A stretch of 64,000 nt of DNA from Pseudomonadota bacterium (GTDB lineage: Bacteria; Pseudomonadota; Gammaproteobacteria; Steroidobacterales; SZUA-146): NCBI GenBank assembly GCA_039028935.1, contig JBCCHD010000006.1, positions 62,001 to 126,000 of the forward strand, written 5' to 3'. A program made the translations under genes and the position numbers. The notes below the pieces were generated by a model. That model searched no databases and was not told where the DNA came from. It was given only the letters and a program-made list of their open reading frames with translations. Below, piece by piece: positions 8,775 through 18,713 of the stretch (the first letter of the stretch is position 1; every line of letters starts with the position of its first letter).

Positions 8775-10199
8775 CTACAGACCGTTGTTAGGCAAAGAAT
8801 TGAGTTGTTGAGCCAAAAAATTACTGGTGTTGGTTAACTGCGAGACGATACTGTCGAGCGCGGAGAACTGGCGCAAATAGCGTTCTTCCACCGAGGCCAA
8901 TCGCAAATTCAGTCGATCGCGTTGCTCGGTAATCAAATCTATCGACTCTTGCAGACCGTCTGTTCGAGTATCGATGCGGCCGCCGGTTTGCGTATAGGGC
9001 TCCAAAATGGCGTCCAGGCGGACCGCGAATCCGTCGGCATCGGCAAACAACTGCCCCACACTGTCGAAATCACTCGACAGGCTGTTAGTTAAAACCGTAT
9101 CGTCAATGCTCAACTTACCGTCGATTTCGGTCGTGATACCCACGACCGATAGACTGCGGTAGAAACCGTAGCCTTGCACACCGCCGCCACCCATTTCGCG
9201 TCGCAGTGCGCTACTCACATCACGTAACGTCGCATCGCCAAGTAGTGTTGACGCGGTATTGGTTTCGGCATCAAAACTCGACAAGCCGTTAAACGCATCG
9301 AGTAGTGTGTTGTAGCTCTCGACAAAAGTACGAATTTTATCCGCCGCAACCGTTTGGTCATAGGCGATGGTTAATTGTGAAGTGGACCCTTCGCTGGCCG
9401 AAACCAGGTTAATCGTGACGCCGTCAATCGCGTCCGAAATTGAATTGCTACCGCTCGTCCGCGTGAACGTATCCACCCGAATCTCCGCATCCACCGCTTC
9501 TTGCAATTCGGTCATGGTCGGCGCACCCACATGCGCACCAAATTCAAGTGCGGATAAGCCGCCATCACCGCCCTCGGCGATCACCGTAATTTCGTTCTCG
9601 ACTCCTGTACCGGTCGCGGTTAACACCAGGCGCGCGCCATCTTCCGCTTCAACAATCGAGGCACCCACGCCCCGATTATCGTCCGCATTATTGATCGCAT
9701 CGCGAATGGCCTCCAGCGTGGTAGTCGGCAGCGGCACCGGATCATCCGGGTCGGTTGGTGGCGGCAGGTCTTCGGCGATGTTAATGGAAAAACGATTAAG
9801 AGGGTCACTGCCAAGCTGAATCGTAAGCGTTCCGAATCCAACCGATTCTTCCGCGCTCGTAAACGCTTCCGAGGCAAGTTTATGCGATTGCGCCAAACGC
9901 ACCACTTCGACGTCGTAGCTCGACGGTACCGCGGAGCTGGTGGCCGTTGCGGTGAACAAAGCCTCGTTCGATGACGTCGTGGAACGCGATCGAAAGTCGT
10001 CAATATCTTTAATGGGGTCTAACGCGCTTTGAAATTCAGCGAGCGCGCTTTTTAGGCTGCCGAGCGCGGACAGTTGAGACTGAATGCTCGCCTCGCGCGT
10101 CGACAGCCTCAAAAATCCCGGTTGCCCTTCAGCAGCAACCAGCTGCGAAACGATCGAGGCAACGTCCAGGCCAGAGCCAATCCCTTGCGCAGTAATCAA
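8775..10199 (-). CDS. fliD: Flagellar filament cap protein FliD
   Basis: FliD is the pentameric cap under which flagellin monomers fold into the growing filament. The 474 residues begin with the family signature (GIGSGLDVASIVSQLVAAEG) and contain a FliD repeat region with a flagellin-IN-like segment (LEAIRDAINNADDNRGVGAS) and the C-terminal coiled coil (ERYLRQFSALDSIVSQLTN). A proline-rich insertion (LPPPTDPDDPVPLPTTT) near residue 145 is unusual but in frame and probably forms a surface loop. It has its own sigma-54 promoter at 10306-10321 between flaG and fliD. Confidence 0.95.
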   Translation of the reverse strand: MITAQGIGSGLDVASIVSQLVAAEGQPGFLRLSTREASIQSQLSALGSLKSALAEFQSALDPIKDIDDFRSRSTTSSNEALFTATATSSAVPSSYDVEVVRLAQSHKLASEAFTSAEESVGFGTLTIQLGSDPLNRFSINIAEDLPPPTDPDDPVPLPTTTLEAIRDAINNADDNRGVGASIVEAEDGARLVLTATGTGVENEITVIAEGGDGGLSALEFGAHVGAPTMTELQEAVDAEIRVDTFTRTSGSNSISDAIDGVTINLVSASEGSTSQLTIAYDQTVAADKIRTFVESYNTLLDAFNGLSSFDAETNTASTLLGDATLRDVSSALRREMGGGGVQGYGFYRSLSVVGITTEIDGKLSIDDTVLTNSLSSDFDSVGQLFADADGFAVRLDAILEPYTQTGGRIDTRTDGLQESIDLITEQRDRLNLRLASVEERYLRQFSALDSIVSQLTNTSNFLAQQLNSLPNNGL

Positions 10200-10305
10200 T
10201 GTTCATCTCCTTGCAATTCAGTCAGCGCATAGCGGCGCGATTTGGGCAAACGTCTCCCTGGCGACGACTCGTGCCGTCGCAGAAATGGGATGCATCCCGA
10301 ATGTT

Positions 10306-10321
10306 TGCAACAACTGTGCCA
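10306..10321 (-). promoter_or_regulatory. Sigma-54 promoter for fliD
   Basis: The minus-strand sequence TGGCACAGTTGTTGCA matches TGGCAC-N5-TTGCA at every fixed position. It sits about 107 bases upstream of the fliD start, in the gap after flaG. This implies FleQ-type control of fliD-fliS-fliT separately from flagellin. Confidence 0.88.
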
Positions 10322-10358
10322 GCAGCGATATCGAATCGCGCTGGTGGCCGATGCGTTG

Positions 10359-10739
10359 CTACACGATGTCGTCGATCAGATTCATTGCTGACGTGTCGCG
10401 GCTGCGTGCCCGCTCCATCGCCTCTTCGCTTGGAATCTGACGCACCACTTCCTCGGTCTCTGGATCCACTACCTTAACCACTGTCGTGCCGCTGTCCGAA
10501 TCGATTTCGAATTGGAGTTCACGGCCTAGGTTACGAGAGTGCTCGGCTAGTTTTTCAACCGCTAGACGAAGATCCGCTTCCTGTTGAGCGGTGTCGGTGG
10601 GTGCAGTTTCTGGCTGTGTTTCGCCGGGAGGCGGCACTTGTTTGCCGCTCTCGGAATGCGCAGCGCTTTTGCTTTCTCCCACCGAATAGGGACGAGGTGT
10701 GTAGGTCACCGAAGTGACGTTGCTGACTTCATTTGTCAT
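10359..10739 (-). CDS. flaG: FlaG family protein
   Basis: FlaG proteins are small flagellar proteins that affect filament length in Pseudomonas and Vibrio; their mechanism is unclear. The 126 residues show a disordered Pro/Gly/Gln-rich first half and the conserved C-terminal domain (LQFEIDSDSGTTVVKVVDPE, then TEEVVRQIPSEEAMERAR) with the characteristic V-V-R-Q-I-P-S motif. Its place between fliC and fliD is typical. Confidence 0.93.
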   Translation of the reverse strand: MTNEVSNVTSVTYTPRPYSVGESKSAAHSESGKQVPPPGETQPETAPTDTAQQEADLRLAVEKLAEHSRNLGRELQFEIDSDSGTTVVKVVDPETEEVVRQIPSEEAMERARSRDTSAMNLIDDIV

Positions 10740-10818
10740 GGTACTGCTTCCTATAGCTTGCAGCCCGACTTACAGTCCGTTGCGTACGGGTAACCCAGGC
10801 TTTTCCCTTAAAGAAGGG

Positions 10819-10853
10819 ACCCTCCGGGCGGAGTGAATGGTGGCCCGGAGGGT
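10819..10853 (-). terminator. Terminator hairpin downstream of fliC
   Basis: Two perfect 11-bp arms (ACCCTCCGGGC and its complement) enclose a 13-base loop starting 21 bases beyond the flagellin stop. On the minus strand the stem is followed by TCCCTTCTTT, a moderate pyrimidine tract, and on the plus strand by TTTTCTT. It probably ends the abundant flagellin mRNA; partial read-through into flaG is possible. Confidence 0.8.
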
Positions 10854-10873
10854 TTTCTTGCTACTCAGTCCAA

Positions 10874-12289
10874 TTAACCCAAAAGACTCAGGGCAACCTG
10901 GGGCTGAGCGTTTGCCTGTGACAGCATGGCCACGCCGGCCTGCTGCAGGATCTGCGCCTTGGTCAATGCAGCCGTTTCGGCAGCAAAGTCGGCGTCCTGG
11001 ATTCGGCCTCGCGAGGCCGCTAGATTTTCATTTACCGTCTGGAGGTTAACGATGGTGGACTCAAGTCGATTCTGGATAGCACCCAGATCACTTCGGAATG
11101 AGTTCACCGCTTCCAGCGCTGAATCGATACGGTTGATCGCATCGTTCGCACCGGCAACATCCGTGATAGCCACGTTGTCGAGCGTCTGTGAGTCTTTGGC
11201 GATAACGGCACCCAAACCGAGTACGGCGACATCGGTACCGGCCAAAGAAATATTCTCTGACGCACTCAGGCTGATTTGACCGGTGGTGGTTTCACCATCG
11301 GCGTCAGCAATCGCGTCATCGATACCACCCGCACCGGTGTTTGTCAGTACTTCCGTGATGTCAATGTTGCGGCCGTCCAACGCCGTGAAGGTCATTTCAC
11401 CCGCTGTGCTATCAAACGCGGCTGTCACGCCCGTGCTGCTTGAGAACAAGTTGATCTGCGCAGCAACATCGGCACCTTCAAGGTCTCCGGTTGTACCTAG
11501 ATCGGTTTGACCGGCGGCATAAACGGTAACGCCATTAATCTCGAGGTTGTACGTGTCGCCGGCAACACCGGATACCGTGGTGAAGTCGTCGGTCACAACG
11601 TTGGTCGCCGTCGCGGTCAGTCCCGGTACACCAGCTGAGTTAATCGCCGCGACCACGTCCTGGGCGCTCCCGGATGCAGAGGTGCCGATTTCGACCGGTG
11701 AGTTAGCACCCACCGTGATCGTCAGGGCACCGGTTAGCGGACCACCTGAGACATCGCCGGTGGCGCTCGCGATCTGGCCCAGTGCTCCTGAGCGAGCGTT
11801 GGTGTTCAATCCCAGGGCAATGGTTTCACCTACGTTGGCACCCACCTGAAAAGTGGCTGAACCGGCGCTTCCGTCAAGCACACGCAGGCCATTAAATGTG
11901 GTTTGTGTGGCAATTCGATCGATCTCATCGATCCGCTGCTGCACTTCCGCGTCCAATGCAGCACGGTCAGAAGCCGAGTTCGTGACGTTAGCCGATTGCA
12001 CGGCGAGCTCTCGAATGCGCTGTAGGTTGTTGGTGAGCTCGGCCAGCGCGCCCTCCGCCGTTTGCGCCAAAGAGATGCCGTCATTGGCGTTTCGCATGGC
12101 CTGATCGAGACCGCGAATCTGAGCAGTAAAGCGCTCAGAAATTGCCAAGCCAGCCGCATCGTCCTTTGCGCTATTAATACGCAGACCGGTCGACAGTCGC
12201 TGCATCGCCGTGTTCATCGCTCCCTGCGAGCGACCAAGATTGCGCTGCGCATTGAGTGATGCCACGTTAGTGTTAATGTACTGAGCCAT
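10874..12289 (-). CDS. fliC: Flagellin
   Basis: This is the filament subunit, 471 residues. The N-terminal D0/D1 region (INTNVASLNAQRNLGRSQGA, LSTGLRINSAKDDAAGLAIS) and C-terminal D1/D0 region (NRLESTIVNLQTVNENLAAS, ILQQAGVAMLSQANAQPQ) are canonical. The middle (about residues 175-380) is a variable, Thr/Ala/Gly-rich surface domain with flagellin-IN repeats (DVVAAINSAGVPGLTATATN and a second AAQINLFSSSTGVTAAF). It is transcribed alone from a sigma-28 promoter about 70 bases upstream and has its own terminator. Only one flagellin gene is in the window. Confidence 0.98.
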   Translation of the reverse strand: MAQYINTNVASLNAQRNLGRSQGAMNTAMQRLSTGLRINSAKDDAAGLAISERFTAQIRGLDQAMRNANDGISLAQTAEGALAELTNNLQRIRELAVQSANVTNSASDRAALDAEVQQRIDEIDRIATQTTFNGLRVLDGSAGSATFQVGANVGETIALGLNTNARSGALGQIASATGDVSGGPLTGALTITVGANSPVEIGTSASGSAQDVVAAINSAGVPGLTATATNVVTDDFTTVSGVAGDTYNLEINGVTVYAAGQTDLGTTGDLEGADVAAQINLFSSSTGVTAAFDSTAGEMTFTALDGRNIDITEVLTNTGAGGIDDAIADADGETTTGQISLSASENISLAGTDVAVLGLGAVIAKDSQTLDNVAITDVAGANDAINRIDSALEAVNSFRSDLGAIQNRLESTIVNLQTVNENLAASRGRIQDADFAAETAALTKAQILQQAGVAMLSQANAQPQVALSLLG

Positions 12290-12360
12290 TTCAATACTCC
12301 GTTAGTTTAAAGCTAGTAGTGTGTAAGCGGATCGACAATTGAATTCGCTGTACAGTGTCT

Positions 12361-12387
12361 ATAGCGGCGCGATCGATCATTACTTTA
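12361..12387 (-). promoter_or_regulatory. Sigma-28 (FliA) promoter for fliC
   Basis: On the minus strand TAAAGTAA, an 11-base spacer and GCCGCTAT match the FliA consensus TAAAGTTT-N11-GCCGATAA with the correct spacing. It lies about 72 bases from the flagellin start. The rest of the 437-base gap (12290-12726) holds the flagellin leader, the inverted repeat at 12652-12718 and no gene. Confidence 0.85.
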
Positions 12388-12651
12388 GAGTTTTGAAATG
12401 GAATTGCGTCATGTTTTTGACGCTTTGTTTTTATTATGTATATCAGTGGTTTATAGGGTCTCGGCGCATACTGTAGCGTATCGCAACGCAACCTATTTCA
12501 CACTTTTGCCACACGGATTTAAGGCCCGTCGTGACCATCTCAAGGCGATATTCGGATAACCGGCATCGGCCTTAAAAGAAGAACGATTTGGCTCCCACTG
12601 CGTATGCATGCGGTCTTGCGCCGACCGACCATGCACCGCACAGAATCCGCA

Positions 12652-12718
12652 CGTCGTCTAAGCAAAGCACGAAACGCGGGCGTCGCGACGGCAACAGTAA
12701 GCCACCTTATAGACGACG
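12652..12718. repeat. Inverted repeat between flgL and the fliC promoter
   Basis: Two 9-bp arms (CGTCGTCTA at 12652-12660 and its complement at 12710-12718) enclose 49 bases that contain a further GC-rich self-complementary stretch. It begins 9 bases past the flgL stop. It may fold in the 3' end of the flgKL mRNA, but there is no T tract, so I do not call it a terminator. Confidence 0.4.
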
Positions 12719-12726
12719 CTGGTCGA

Positions 12727-13917
12727 TCAAATAAAGCGGAATAAACTCAAGCCTTGAATTTGTGCAAATGAACGTTGCGCCGCTTCGAGGCCGACAAGCT
12801 GCTGACTCAGACGGGTCACCGCTTCGGCGTAATCCAGCTCCTGTAACTCCGCGCGAGTGGTCTCGAGGGTAATGGCAAAATCTTCATTGCTCGCCTCTTG
12901 TGCGTCGATGCTCTGCAACCGCGACCCCACTCGCGTACGAAACTCCAACAAGTTGTCCACGCTTCGATCCAAGTCTTCAATCGTATTGCCCACTTGATTG
13001 TGAAGTTGCGCAATACCGGTTGGGTTGGTTGGCGAGTCGAGCGCATCAATAAAGTTCTGAATCGTCGTGAACATGTCCTGTGACGTTGAGGGCCCAACGT
13101 CGAACGAGTCACCGACTTCAGGCGCCCCACTGAGCACCAGTTCGACACCTTGCACACTGATGGAGTCACCGCTGGTATAGCTGCCAATCGCAACGGTGGA
13201 GCCCCCGGAGTCCGTCACCGTATAGGCATCCGCGGCGGTAAATTCGATGGTATAGGTGTCGTTGTCCCACAGCGCCACATCGGCAAGCGCCCGGGCGCCG
13301 AGCACACCCGTGCCGCTATTTGTGGCGTTGGCGGATACCGCAAACGTGCCTGTGCCGTTTGGGATAGACATAAAAATTGAATCACCCGAATCGCCGTCGG
13401 CCACTGTACGTGTATCGCCAATCTGGATCTGCCGTTGGCCCTGATCGCCGTCGTAACGGATACCCGCAGCGGTTTGTGCAAACGGACGCGAATCGGAACT
13501 GAAGCCAGCAAAGATAAAGTTACCTTGCGCATCGCGCGTATTTCCAAGCTGCACGAGTTGATCCAGTGCTTCGGCGGATTCAGCAGCGATATAACCGCGA
13601 GTGGAACTGTCCAACGTATCGTTGTTCGCCTGAATCGCCAGATCTCGAATACGAAACAATACACTCTCGATATCGCTTAACACTTGCTCCTCGAGTCCGA
13701 GGCGGTTGCGCGCCATATTGATATTGCGCTGATACTGATCATTTTGTTCAACCGCCGAATTAATATCGAGTAGTCGCGCGGCCGCGACAGGGTCGTCAGA
13801 CGGACTCAACAAGCGATTACCGCTGGCCAATTGCATTTGAGTCCGAGCCAAACGCGATTGCATTTCCGTCAAGGAGGAAACGCCCTGCGCGTAAAATTGA
13901 GCTGTCGAAATACGCAC
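12727..13917 (-). CDS. flgL: Flagellar hook-associated protein 3, FlgL
   Basis: FlgL is the second hook-filament junction protein. The 396 residues have a flagellin-like N terminus (MRISTAQFYAQGVSSLTEMQ, LASGNRLLSPSDDPVAAARL) and C terminus (LDYAEAVTRLSQQLVGLEAA). A central beta-rich domain (about residues 220-280) contains one copy of a module ending G-A-P-E-V-G-D-S-F that also occurs twice in FlgK. It follows flgK after 3 bases and shares its sigma-28 promoter. Confidence 0.96.
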   Translation of the reverse strand: MRISTAQFYAQGVSSLTEMQSRLARTQMQLASGNRLLSPSDDPVAAARLLDINSAVEQNDQYQRNINMARNRLGLEEQVLSDIESVLFRIRDLAIQANNDTLDSSTRGYIAAESAEALDQLVQLGNTRDAQGNFIFAGFSSDSRPFAQTAAGIRYDGDQGQRQIQIGDTRTVADGDSGDSIFMSIPNGTGTFAVSANATNSGTGVLGARALADVALWDNDTYTIEFTAADAYTVTDSGGSTVAIGSYTSGDSISVQGVELVLSGAPEVGDSFDVGPSTSQDMFTTIQNFIDALDSPTNPTGIAQLHNQVGNTIEDLDRSVDNLLEFRTRVGSRLQSIDAQEASNEDFAITLETTRAELQELDYAEAVTRLSQQLVGLEAAQRSFAQIQGLSLFRFI

Positions 13918-13920
13918 GAC

Positions 13921-15813
13921 TTATCTCCCGACCGCATTAAGCAGACTATTAAACAAGCTATCTGCCACGGTAATCATCCGGGCCGCCGCCTCATAGGCTT
14001 GCTGATAGCGCAACATATTCGCGGCTTCTTCATCCAGATTCACACCCTGAACCGCCTGCTGATCGGCCAGCGATTGATCCAATAGGGTTTGCTGTGCGGT
14101 AAGTGATGTAGCCGCTTGCTGGGTCGTGGTCCCGACGGCCGCCACCAGTTGGCTCACGCTCCCGCCCAAGGTGGTGCCGCCACCGTCGAGCACGCCCGCA
14201 CCTTGTAAGCCAGCCAACGCGAGCATATTGCTGTTATCGCCAACTCCACCTGAGTTCGCATCGATGGTGAACACATCACCCGCTTCAGGCGCACCAGTGA
14301 TCGTAAATGACGCACCGTTAATCTCGATCGGCTCTCCCTCCGTGTAAGGAAAAGAACCGGCACCGTTGATGCTGTACGTAGTCGGGCTGGTGAACTCGAT
14401 GGTCGCCGTGTTCAGCAGCTGAGGATTATTAATATCGGTTATCGCGCCAAATTGAATACTGCCTGAGCCGACGTTGTCCGGCGACGAGGCTCCGCGCACG
14501 GGTGCTGCGGCGGCCAGGCCTTCCGCTGAGATGGACGTCAACTGCAAGGCGCCGGCGGCGCCGGCCGTTGGTCTAATCGTCAAGCGATCACCATTGGCGG
14601 GTGCGCCATCGACCACAATGCTAAGACCATCCGCGACAAACGGATCGCCTGCCGTGCCACTACCGGTCATCGGTACCGATTCGCCGGTGTCGCTGCGGCT
14701 CAGTGAGTAAGCCCCACCATTAAACGCTAGGGTGTAATCGGCCGTTGTCAGCGCGCTCACGTCGCTCACCGTTGCCGTCGCCGAGCCGGTACCACTATTA
14801 CCAGCGTTGGGTACAACAGCAGGATCACCAATGCTGAATAGGGGCGCGCCGAGATTGCCATTCAGGTCCATGCCGCTCGCCTGCTGCGAATTGACCGCCG
14901 TGGCCAAGGCAATCGCAATGCGGCCCAATTCATTGCGGGCTGGATCGAGCACTTCGCGCTGAAAGTCCATCAGTCCACCCATAGTTCCGCCGGCAATGGA
15001 TGACGAAATATCGGTAACGCTGCCAGTATTGCTCAACACCACATTAAATCGTGTGGGATCCGCTGCATCGGTCTGCACATCAACGCCCGCCGCCTGAGTG
15101 CCTACCACCAGCGCTTGGCCGCTACCCACAAAGACGTTCATTGATCCGTCTTCCTGGACGAGGGTATTCACATCAATCTTTGTCGCCAGTTCATTGATGA
15201 GCTGATCGCGGTAATCTAAAAGGTCATTGGGTCCACCCGAGCTGGCGCTGCCGTTTGATGACAAAATATCGCGATTCACGTCCGCAATCGATTGCGCCAA
15301 CGCATCGATTTGCTGCGCTTCCTGCTGCATGCGACTCGAGATTTCGCCCTGCATTTCGGTAAATCGATTCGACACGGACTGAAAACGACTGGCAATCGAC
15401 TCAGCCTGTCCCAACATGACCTGTCGGGCCGACAACGAGGAAGGGTCATTCGCCACGTCCTGCGCTGAGCCAAAAAAGCGCTGCATACTGGCCGTGATGC
15501 CCGTCGATTCATCGCCGAGCAAGCGATCCACGCGAGAGGCCATGGAGTGAAACGCATCGAGACGATTCACCTCGCTCTGTCCACCACGCGCCGCCGCCAC
15601 AATAAACGCATCGTAGCTGCGTGTTACGTTGAGAAGCTGCACACCCGATCCGATGGTGAATGCGCCGTCGGTCGCGCCAATGCGCGCTGCCAACTCCACT
15701 CGCTGTCGCGAGTAGCCGGGCGTGTTCACATTAGCGATATTATGTCCGGTGGTCGCTAAGGCGCGCTGCGATGTGAGCAGTGCGCTAAGACTTGTTTGTA
15801 AAATGTCAGCCAT
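13921..15813 (-). CDS. flgK: Flagellar hook-associated protein 1, FlgK
   Basis: FlgK is the first hook-filament junction protein. At 630 residues it is at the long end for the family. The rod/hook N-terminal motif (ATTGHNIANVNTPGYSRQRV) and the C-terminal helix (EEAANMLRYQQAYEAAARMI) are complete. The extra length comes from two beta-rich modules in the middle that share the pattern Y-x-hydrophobic ... G-A-P-x-x-G-D-x-[LF]-T-I (ends at GAPANGDRL and GAPEAGDVF). Transcription starts at the sigma-28 promoter 15850-15876. Confidence 0.97.
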   Translation of the reverse strand: MADILQTSLSALLTSQRALATTGHNIANVNTPGYSRQRVELAARIGATDGAFTIGSGVQLLNVTRSYDAFIVAAARGGQSEVNRLDAFHSMASRVDRLLGDESTGITASMQRFFGSAQDVANDPSSLSARQVMLGQAESIASRFQSVSNRFTEMQGEISSRMQQEAQQIDALAQSIADVNRDILSSNGSASSGGPNDLLDYRDQLINELATKIDVNTLVQEDGSMNVFVGSGQALVVGTQAAGVDVQTDAADPTRFNVVLSNTGSVTDISSSIAGGTMGGLMDFQREVLDPARNELGRIAIALATAVNSQQASGMDLNGNLGAPLFSIGDPAVVPNAGNSGTGSATATVSDVSALTTADYTLAFNGGAYSLSRSDTGESVPMTGSGTAGDPFVADGLSIVVDGAPANGDRLTIRPTAGAAGALQLTSISAEGLAAAAPVRGASSPDNVGSGSIQFGAITDINNPQLLNTATIEFTSPTTYSINGAGSFPYTEGEPIEINGASFTITGAPEAGDVFTIDANSGGVGDNSNMLALAGLQGAGVLDGGGTTLGGSVSQLVAAVGTTTQQAATSLTAQQTLLDQSLADQQAVQGVNLDEEAANMLRYQQAYEAAARMITVADSLFNSLLNAVGR

Positions 15814-15849
15814 ATTGAAAATCCCTGGAGTACAAAGTCTCCATGCCGG

Positions 15850-15876
15850 TTATCGGCAGGCGATGACGGAACTTTA
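15850..15876 (-). promoter_or_regulatory. Sigma-28 (FliA) promoter for flgKL
   Basis: The minus strand has TAAAGTTC, an 11-base spacer and a perfect GCCGATAA. It overlaps the 3' edge of the flgJ-flgK gap, about 37 bases upstream of the flgK start, so flgK and flgL can be made late, with flagellin. Confidence 0.92.
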
Positions 15877-15884
15877 GGGGAATG

Positions 15885-16775
15885 TCACCTCTGGTCATGC
15901 TTGCCTGAGAGATGCATCGCACTTTTGAGTGCCTCGCTGTTTACGATGCCAATAATTTTGTTTGCGTACTCTGGGTCGGTGGCGTAGCCACCCTCTTGTA
16001 GCGCCTGTGCAAAGGCTTCGGAATCGTTGCCACTGCCAACAACGGCTGCATAACGACTATTACCTAGCAGTAAGCTGGCGTAATCGTTGAAACTGTCAAA
16101 CATTGAGGAATAGCTACGAAACGCCGCCGACACCTTGCGCGGTATACCAGCGGAATACTCATAGGTTTTAACCATGGCGGTCGCACCGTCCCATTGTTTA
16201 CTGGCTTTGATGCCGAACAAGTTGTGAGTCGGGCTGCCGTCTGAGTTGAGTATTTGCTTACGGCCCCAACCCGATTCCAACGCGGCCTGGGCCATGATTA
16301 GTTGAGGCGCAACACCGAGACGCTCGCCGACGCGCTTGGCGTGAGGCAGCGTGGATTGCACAAAGGCCAATACCTTGTCGGCGATGGACTGTGTCATCTC
16401 GACCGGCGGCGTTGCCGCTTCCACCGACACATTCCGTCGCGGTACTCGGTACGACATCGACGTCGACTGCTCACTGGTTTTCAATCCGCTGAGCTGCCTA
16501 ACCAACATGTCTGCGATCCCCAGTCCACTACCTTTACTGAGTTCAAGCGCCATCTGCTGATCAAACATACCTTCATAAAATCGAGTCTGATCGCTATCGA
16601 ACACACCATCCGCCAAACTCGCCGCGCGCATATTTTTGAACAGCATATGCGTGAACAACGACTCGAATTGACGCGCGACCTCTCGGAGGTTGTCGTCTTC
16701 GCCTTCGCGTGCACCGTGCTTCAGCTCGGCCAGCTGTGCGGGGTCCGTAAACAATGCGGGAGGGATCGTGTTCAT
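15885..16775 (-). CDS. flgJ: Flagellar rod assembly protein / peptidoglycan hydrolase FlgJ
   Basis: FlgJ scaffolds the rod in the periplasm and opens the peptidoglycan. The 296 residues comprise an N-terminal rod-binding domain ([20 protein letters not shown]) and a C-terminal glucosaminidase domain with the catalytic Glu167 in [15 protein letters not shown] and the NLFGIKA motif. This two-domain fusion is the form found in gamma- and betaproteobacteria. The start overlaps the flgI stop by 4 bases (ATGA), so translation is probably coupled. Confidence 0.96.
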   Translation of the reverse strand: MNTIPPALFTDPAQLAELKHGAREGEDDNLREVARQFESLFTHMLFKNMRAASLADGVFDSDQTRFYEGMFDQQMALELSKGSGLGIADMLVRQLSGLKTSEQSTSMSYRVPRRNVSVEAATPPVEMTQSIADKVLAFVQSTLPHAKRVGERLGVAPQLIMAQAALESGWGRKQILNSDGSPTHNLFGIKASKQWDGATAMVKTYEYSAGIPRKVSAAFRSYSSMFDSFNDYASLLLGNSRYAAVVGSGNDSEAFAQALQEGGYATDPEYANKIIGIVNSEALKSAMHLSGKHDQR

Positions 16776-17971
16776 ATCACCACCAGCTCCGCGCGCAGCG
16801 AACCGGCTTGCTTCAGCGCTTCGAGAATGGCAACCAAATCACCCGGCGCCGCCCCGACTTCGTTCACAGCCCGCACAATTTCGTCCAGCGTCACACCCGG
16901 TTCGAACAAAAACATGCGTTCACTTTCTTGCGTGACCGTGATGTCACTGTCCGGCACAACCGCTGTTTGGCCACGACGCGCAAAGGCTTCGGGCTGACTC
17001 ACAATGGGGTCCTCGCTGATGGTGACAACCAACGAGCCGTGCGAAACGGCGGCGGGGGTCACCCTTACATTTGATCCGATCACAACGGTTCCGGTACGCG
17101 AGTTAACGATCACACGGGCCGGTGCGGCACCGGGATCGACCTCAAGGTTTTCAAGTTCGGCAACAAACGCGATGCGCGCCGCGGGAGAATCGGGCGCACG
17201 TACCCTCACGGAGCTTGCGTCCACCGATTCGGCAACGCCTCCGCCGAGCAATGTATTAATGCGGGTAGACAGGCGGTGCGCGGTCGTGAAATCGGGACTA
17301 TGTAGATGGAGCGTGATAAAGGGTGCCGTATTGAAATGACTGGCCACGCCACGCTCGATGCTCGCCCCATTGGGAATACGTCCGACGCTCGGTACATTCA
17401 CAGTAATGCTCGAACCATCTTCCGCGCTTGCACCAAAACCGCCGACAATTAAATTGCCCTGCGCGATCGCGTAAATTTGTCCATCCGCCCCTTTAAGCGG
17501 CGTCATTAACAAACTGCCTCCGCGCAAGCTGTTGGCATTGGCAATGGACGACACCGTGACATCGATTTTCTGACCAGGCTTGGCAAACGGCGGCAAATCG
17601 GCGTGCACCGCGACCGCGGCCACGTTCTTCAACTGCGGATTGGCACCAGGCGGCAGGGTGATGCCGAACTGTGTGAGCATATTCTGCAAACTCTGCACGG
17701 TAAAGGGCGCCTGACTGGTTTGGTCGCCGCTACCATCTAAGCCCACCACCAGGCCGTAACCGACCAGCTGGTTGGTACGCACACCGTCAACCGACGCGAG
17801 ATCTTTGATTCGATCCGCCAGAACCACGGAGGGTGCGGCGTTGGCAATCAACAGGATGCTCAGCTTGGCGATCGCCGAAAAGAAGCGGCCACAGGTGAGC
17901 AGAAGAGTCTGGCCAACGCCGGCTCGGCGGCGATCCATTCTGGGTCGGTGTATCTGAACGAAAAGAGACAT
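16772..17971 (-). CDS. flgI: Flagellar P-ring protein FlgI
   Basis: FlgI forms the periplasmic P ring, the bushing for the rod in the peptidoglycan. The 399 residues contain a signal sequence (hydrophobic core [16 protein letters not shown], residues about 37-52) after an unusually long charged N region, then the conserved start of the mature protein ([32 protein letters not shown]) and [20 protein letters not shown]. The ATG at 17971 is favoured by AGGAAG 7 bases upstream; an internal Met at residue 12 is the alternative and would give a more normal signal peptide. Confidence 0.96.
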   Translation of the reverse strand: MSLFVQIHRPRMDRRRAGVGQTLLLTCGRFFSAIAKLSILLIANAAPSVVLADRIKDLASVDGVRTNQLVGYGLVVGLDGSGDQTSQAPFTVQSLQNMLTQFGITLPPGANPQLKNVAAVAVHADLPPFAKPGQKIDVTVSSIANANSLRGGSLLMTPLKGADGQIYAIAQGNLIVGGFGASAEDGSSITVNVPSVGRIPNGASIERGVASHFNTAPFITLHLHSPDFTTAHRLSTRINTLLGGGVAESVDASSVRVRAPDSPAARIAFVAELENLEVDPGAAPARVIVNSRTGTVVIGSNVRVTPAAVSHGSLVVTISEDPIVSQPEAFARRGQTAVVPDSDITVTQESERMFLFEPGVTLDEIVRAVNEVGAAPGDLVAILEALKQAGSLRAELVVI

Positions 17972-18008
17972 AGCAAGTCTTCCTAATTGGCCGTGTGTGC
18001 GATGCCTG

Positions 18009-18701
18009 CTAAAACGGCACCCAAGGTGAATTGAAAAAGCGCGCCAACCAGCTCATCCGATTGGCGTCGGCGAGCGCTCCTTTGCCCGCGTACTCGATGC
18101 GCGCGTTCGCGACTTTTTCGGACGACACGGAGTTATTTGCCAAGATGTCGACCGGACGCACGATACCGCTCACGCGCACATATTCTTTGCCTTGATTTAG
18201 GGTGAGCCACTTCTCCCCTTGAACATGCAAATTGCCATTGGGCAAACGCTTCACGACGGTGACGGTGACACTGCCGTCCAGTCGATTACTTTGCGTTGCT
18301 CCGCCCTCTCCGCTGAACTCCTGATCCCCGCCCAAGTTGCCACTTAAGATCGGTACGCCGTCGCGAGTGACGTTGTAGCCCATGACCGTTGGGTTATTGA
18401 TGGTTGCGGCGGTTGATTTGCTGGTGCTGGTTGTCGAACTCTTTGTCGCGTTAGTCGCCTCGGTAAGCGTAATGGTCAAAATATCACCGACGCGTCGGGC
18501 TTTTTGATCCTCAAACAAAGCAAGACTGGTGGAGGCCTGATAAATGGCACCGTTTGCTTCCGGTATTGAATAGCCGCTCTCGTAACGTGTGGGCGGCGGC
18601 ATGTCATTGGACGTATCCGCGCGCGGTATCAAGGCGCAGCCACCAAGCATCAGCGCAATACTGATCAGAGTCAGACGGGCACAAAGAAAAAACGGCTTCA
18701 T
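18009..18701 (-). CDS. flgH: Flagellar L-ring lipoprotein FlgH
   Basis: FlgH forms the outer-membrane L ring. The 230-residue precursor has a lipoprotein signal ending in LMLGGC (lipidated Cys22) and conserved family segments ([60 protein letters not shown]). It lies 12 bases after flgG in the flgG-flgH-flgI-flgJ order. Confidence 0.97.
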   Translation of the reverse strand: MKPFFLCARLTLISIALMLGGCALIPRADTSNDMPPPTRYESGYSIPEANGAIYQASTSLALFEDQKARRVGDILTITLTEATNATKSSTTSTSKSTAATINNPTVMGYNVTRDGVPILSGNLGGDQEFSGEGGATQSNRLDGSVTVTVVKRLPNGNLHVQGEKWLTLNQGKEYVRVSGIVRPVDILANNSVSSEKVANARIEYAGKGALADANRMSWLARFFNSPWVPF

Positions 18702-18713
18702 CCGGTCATCCTC

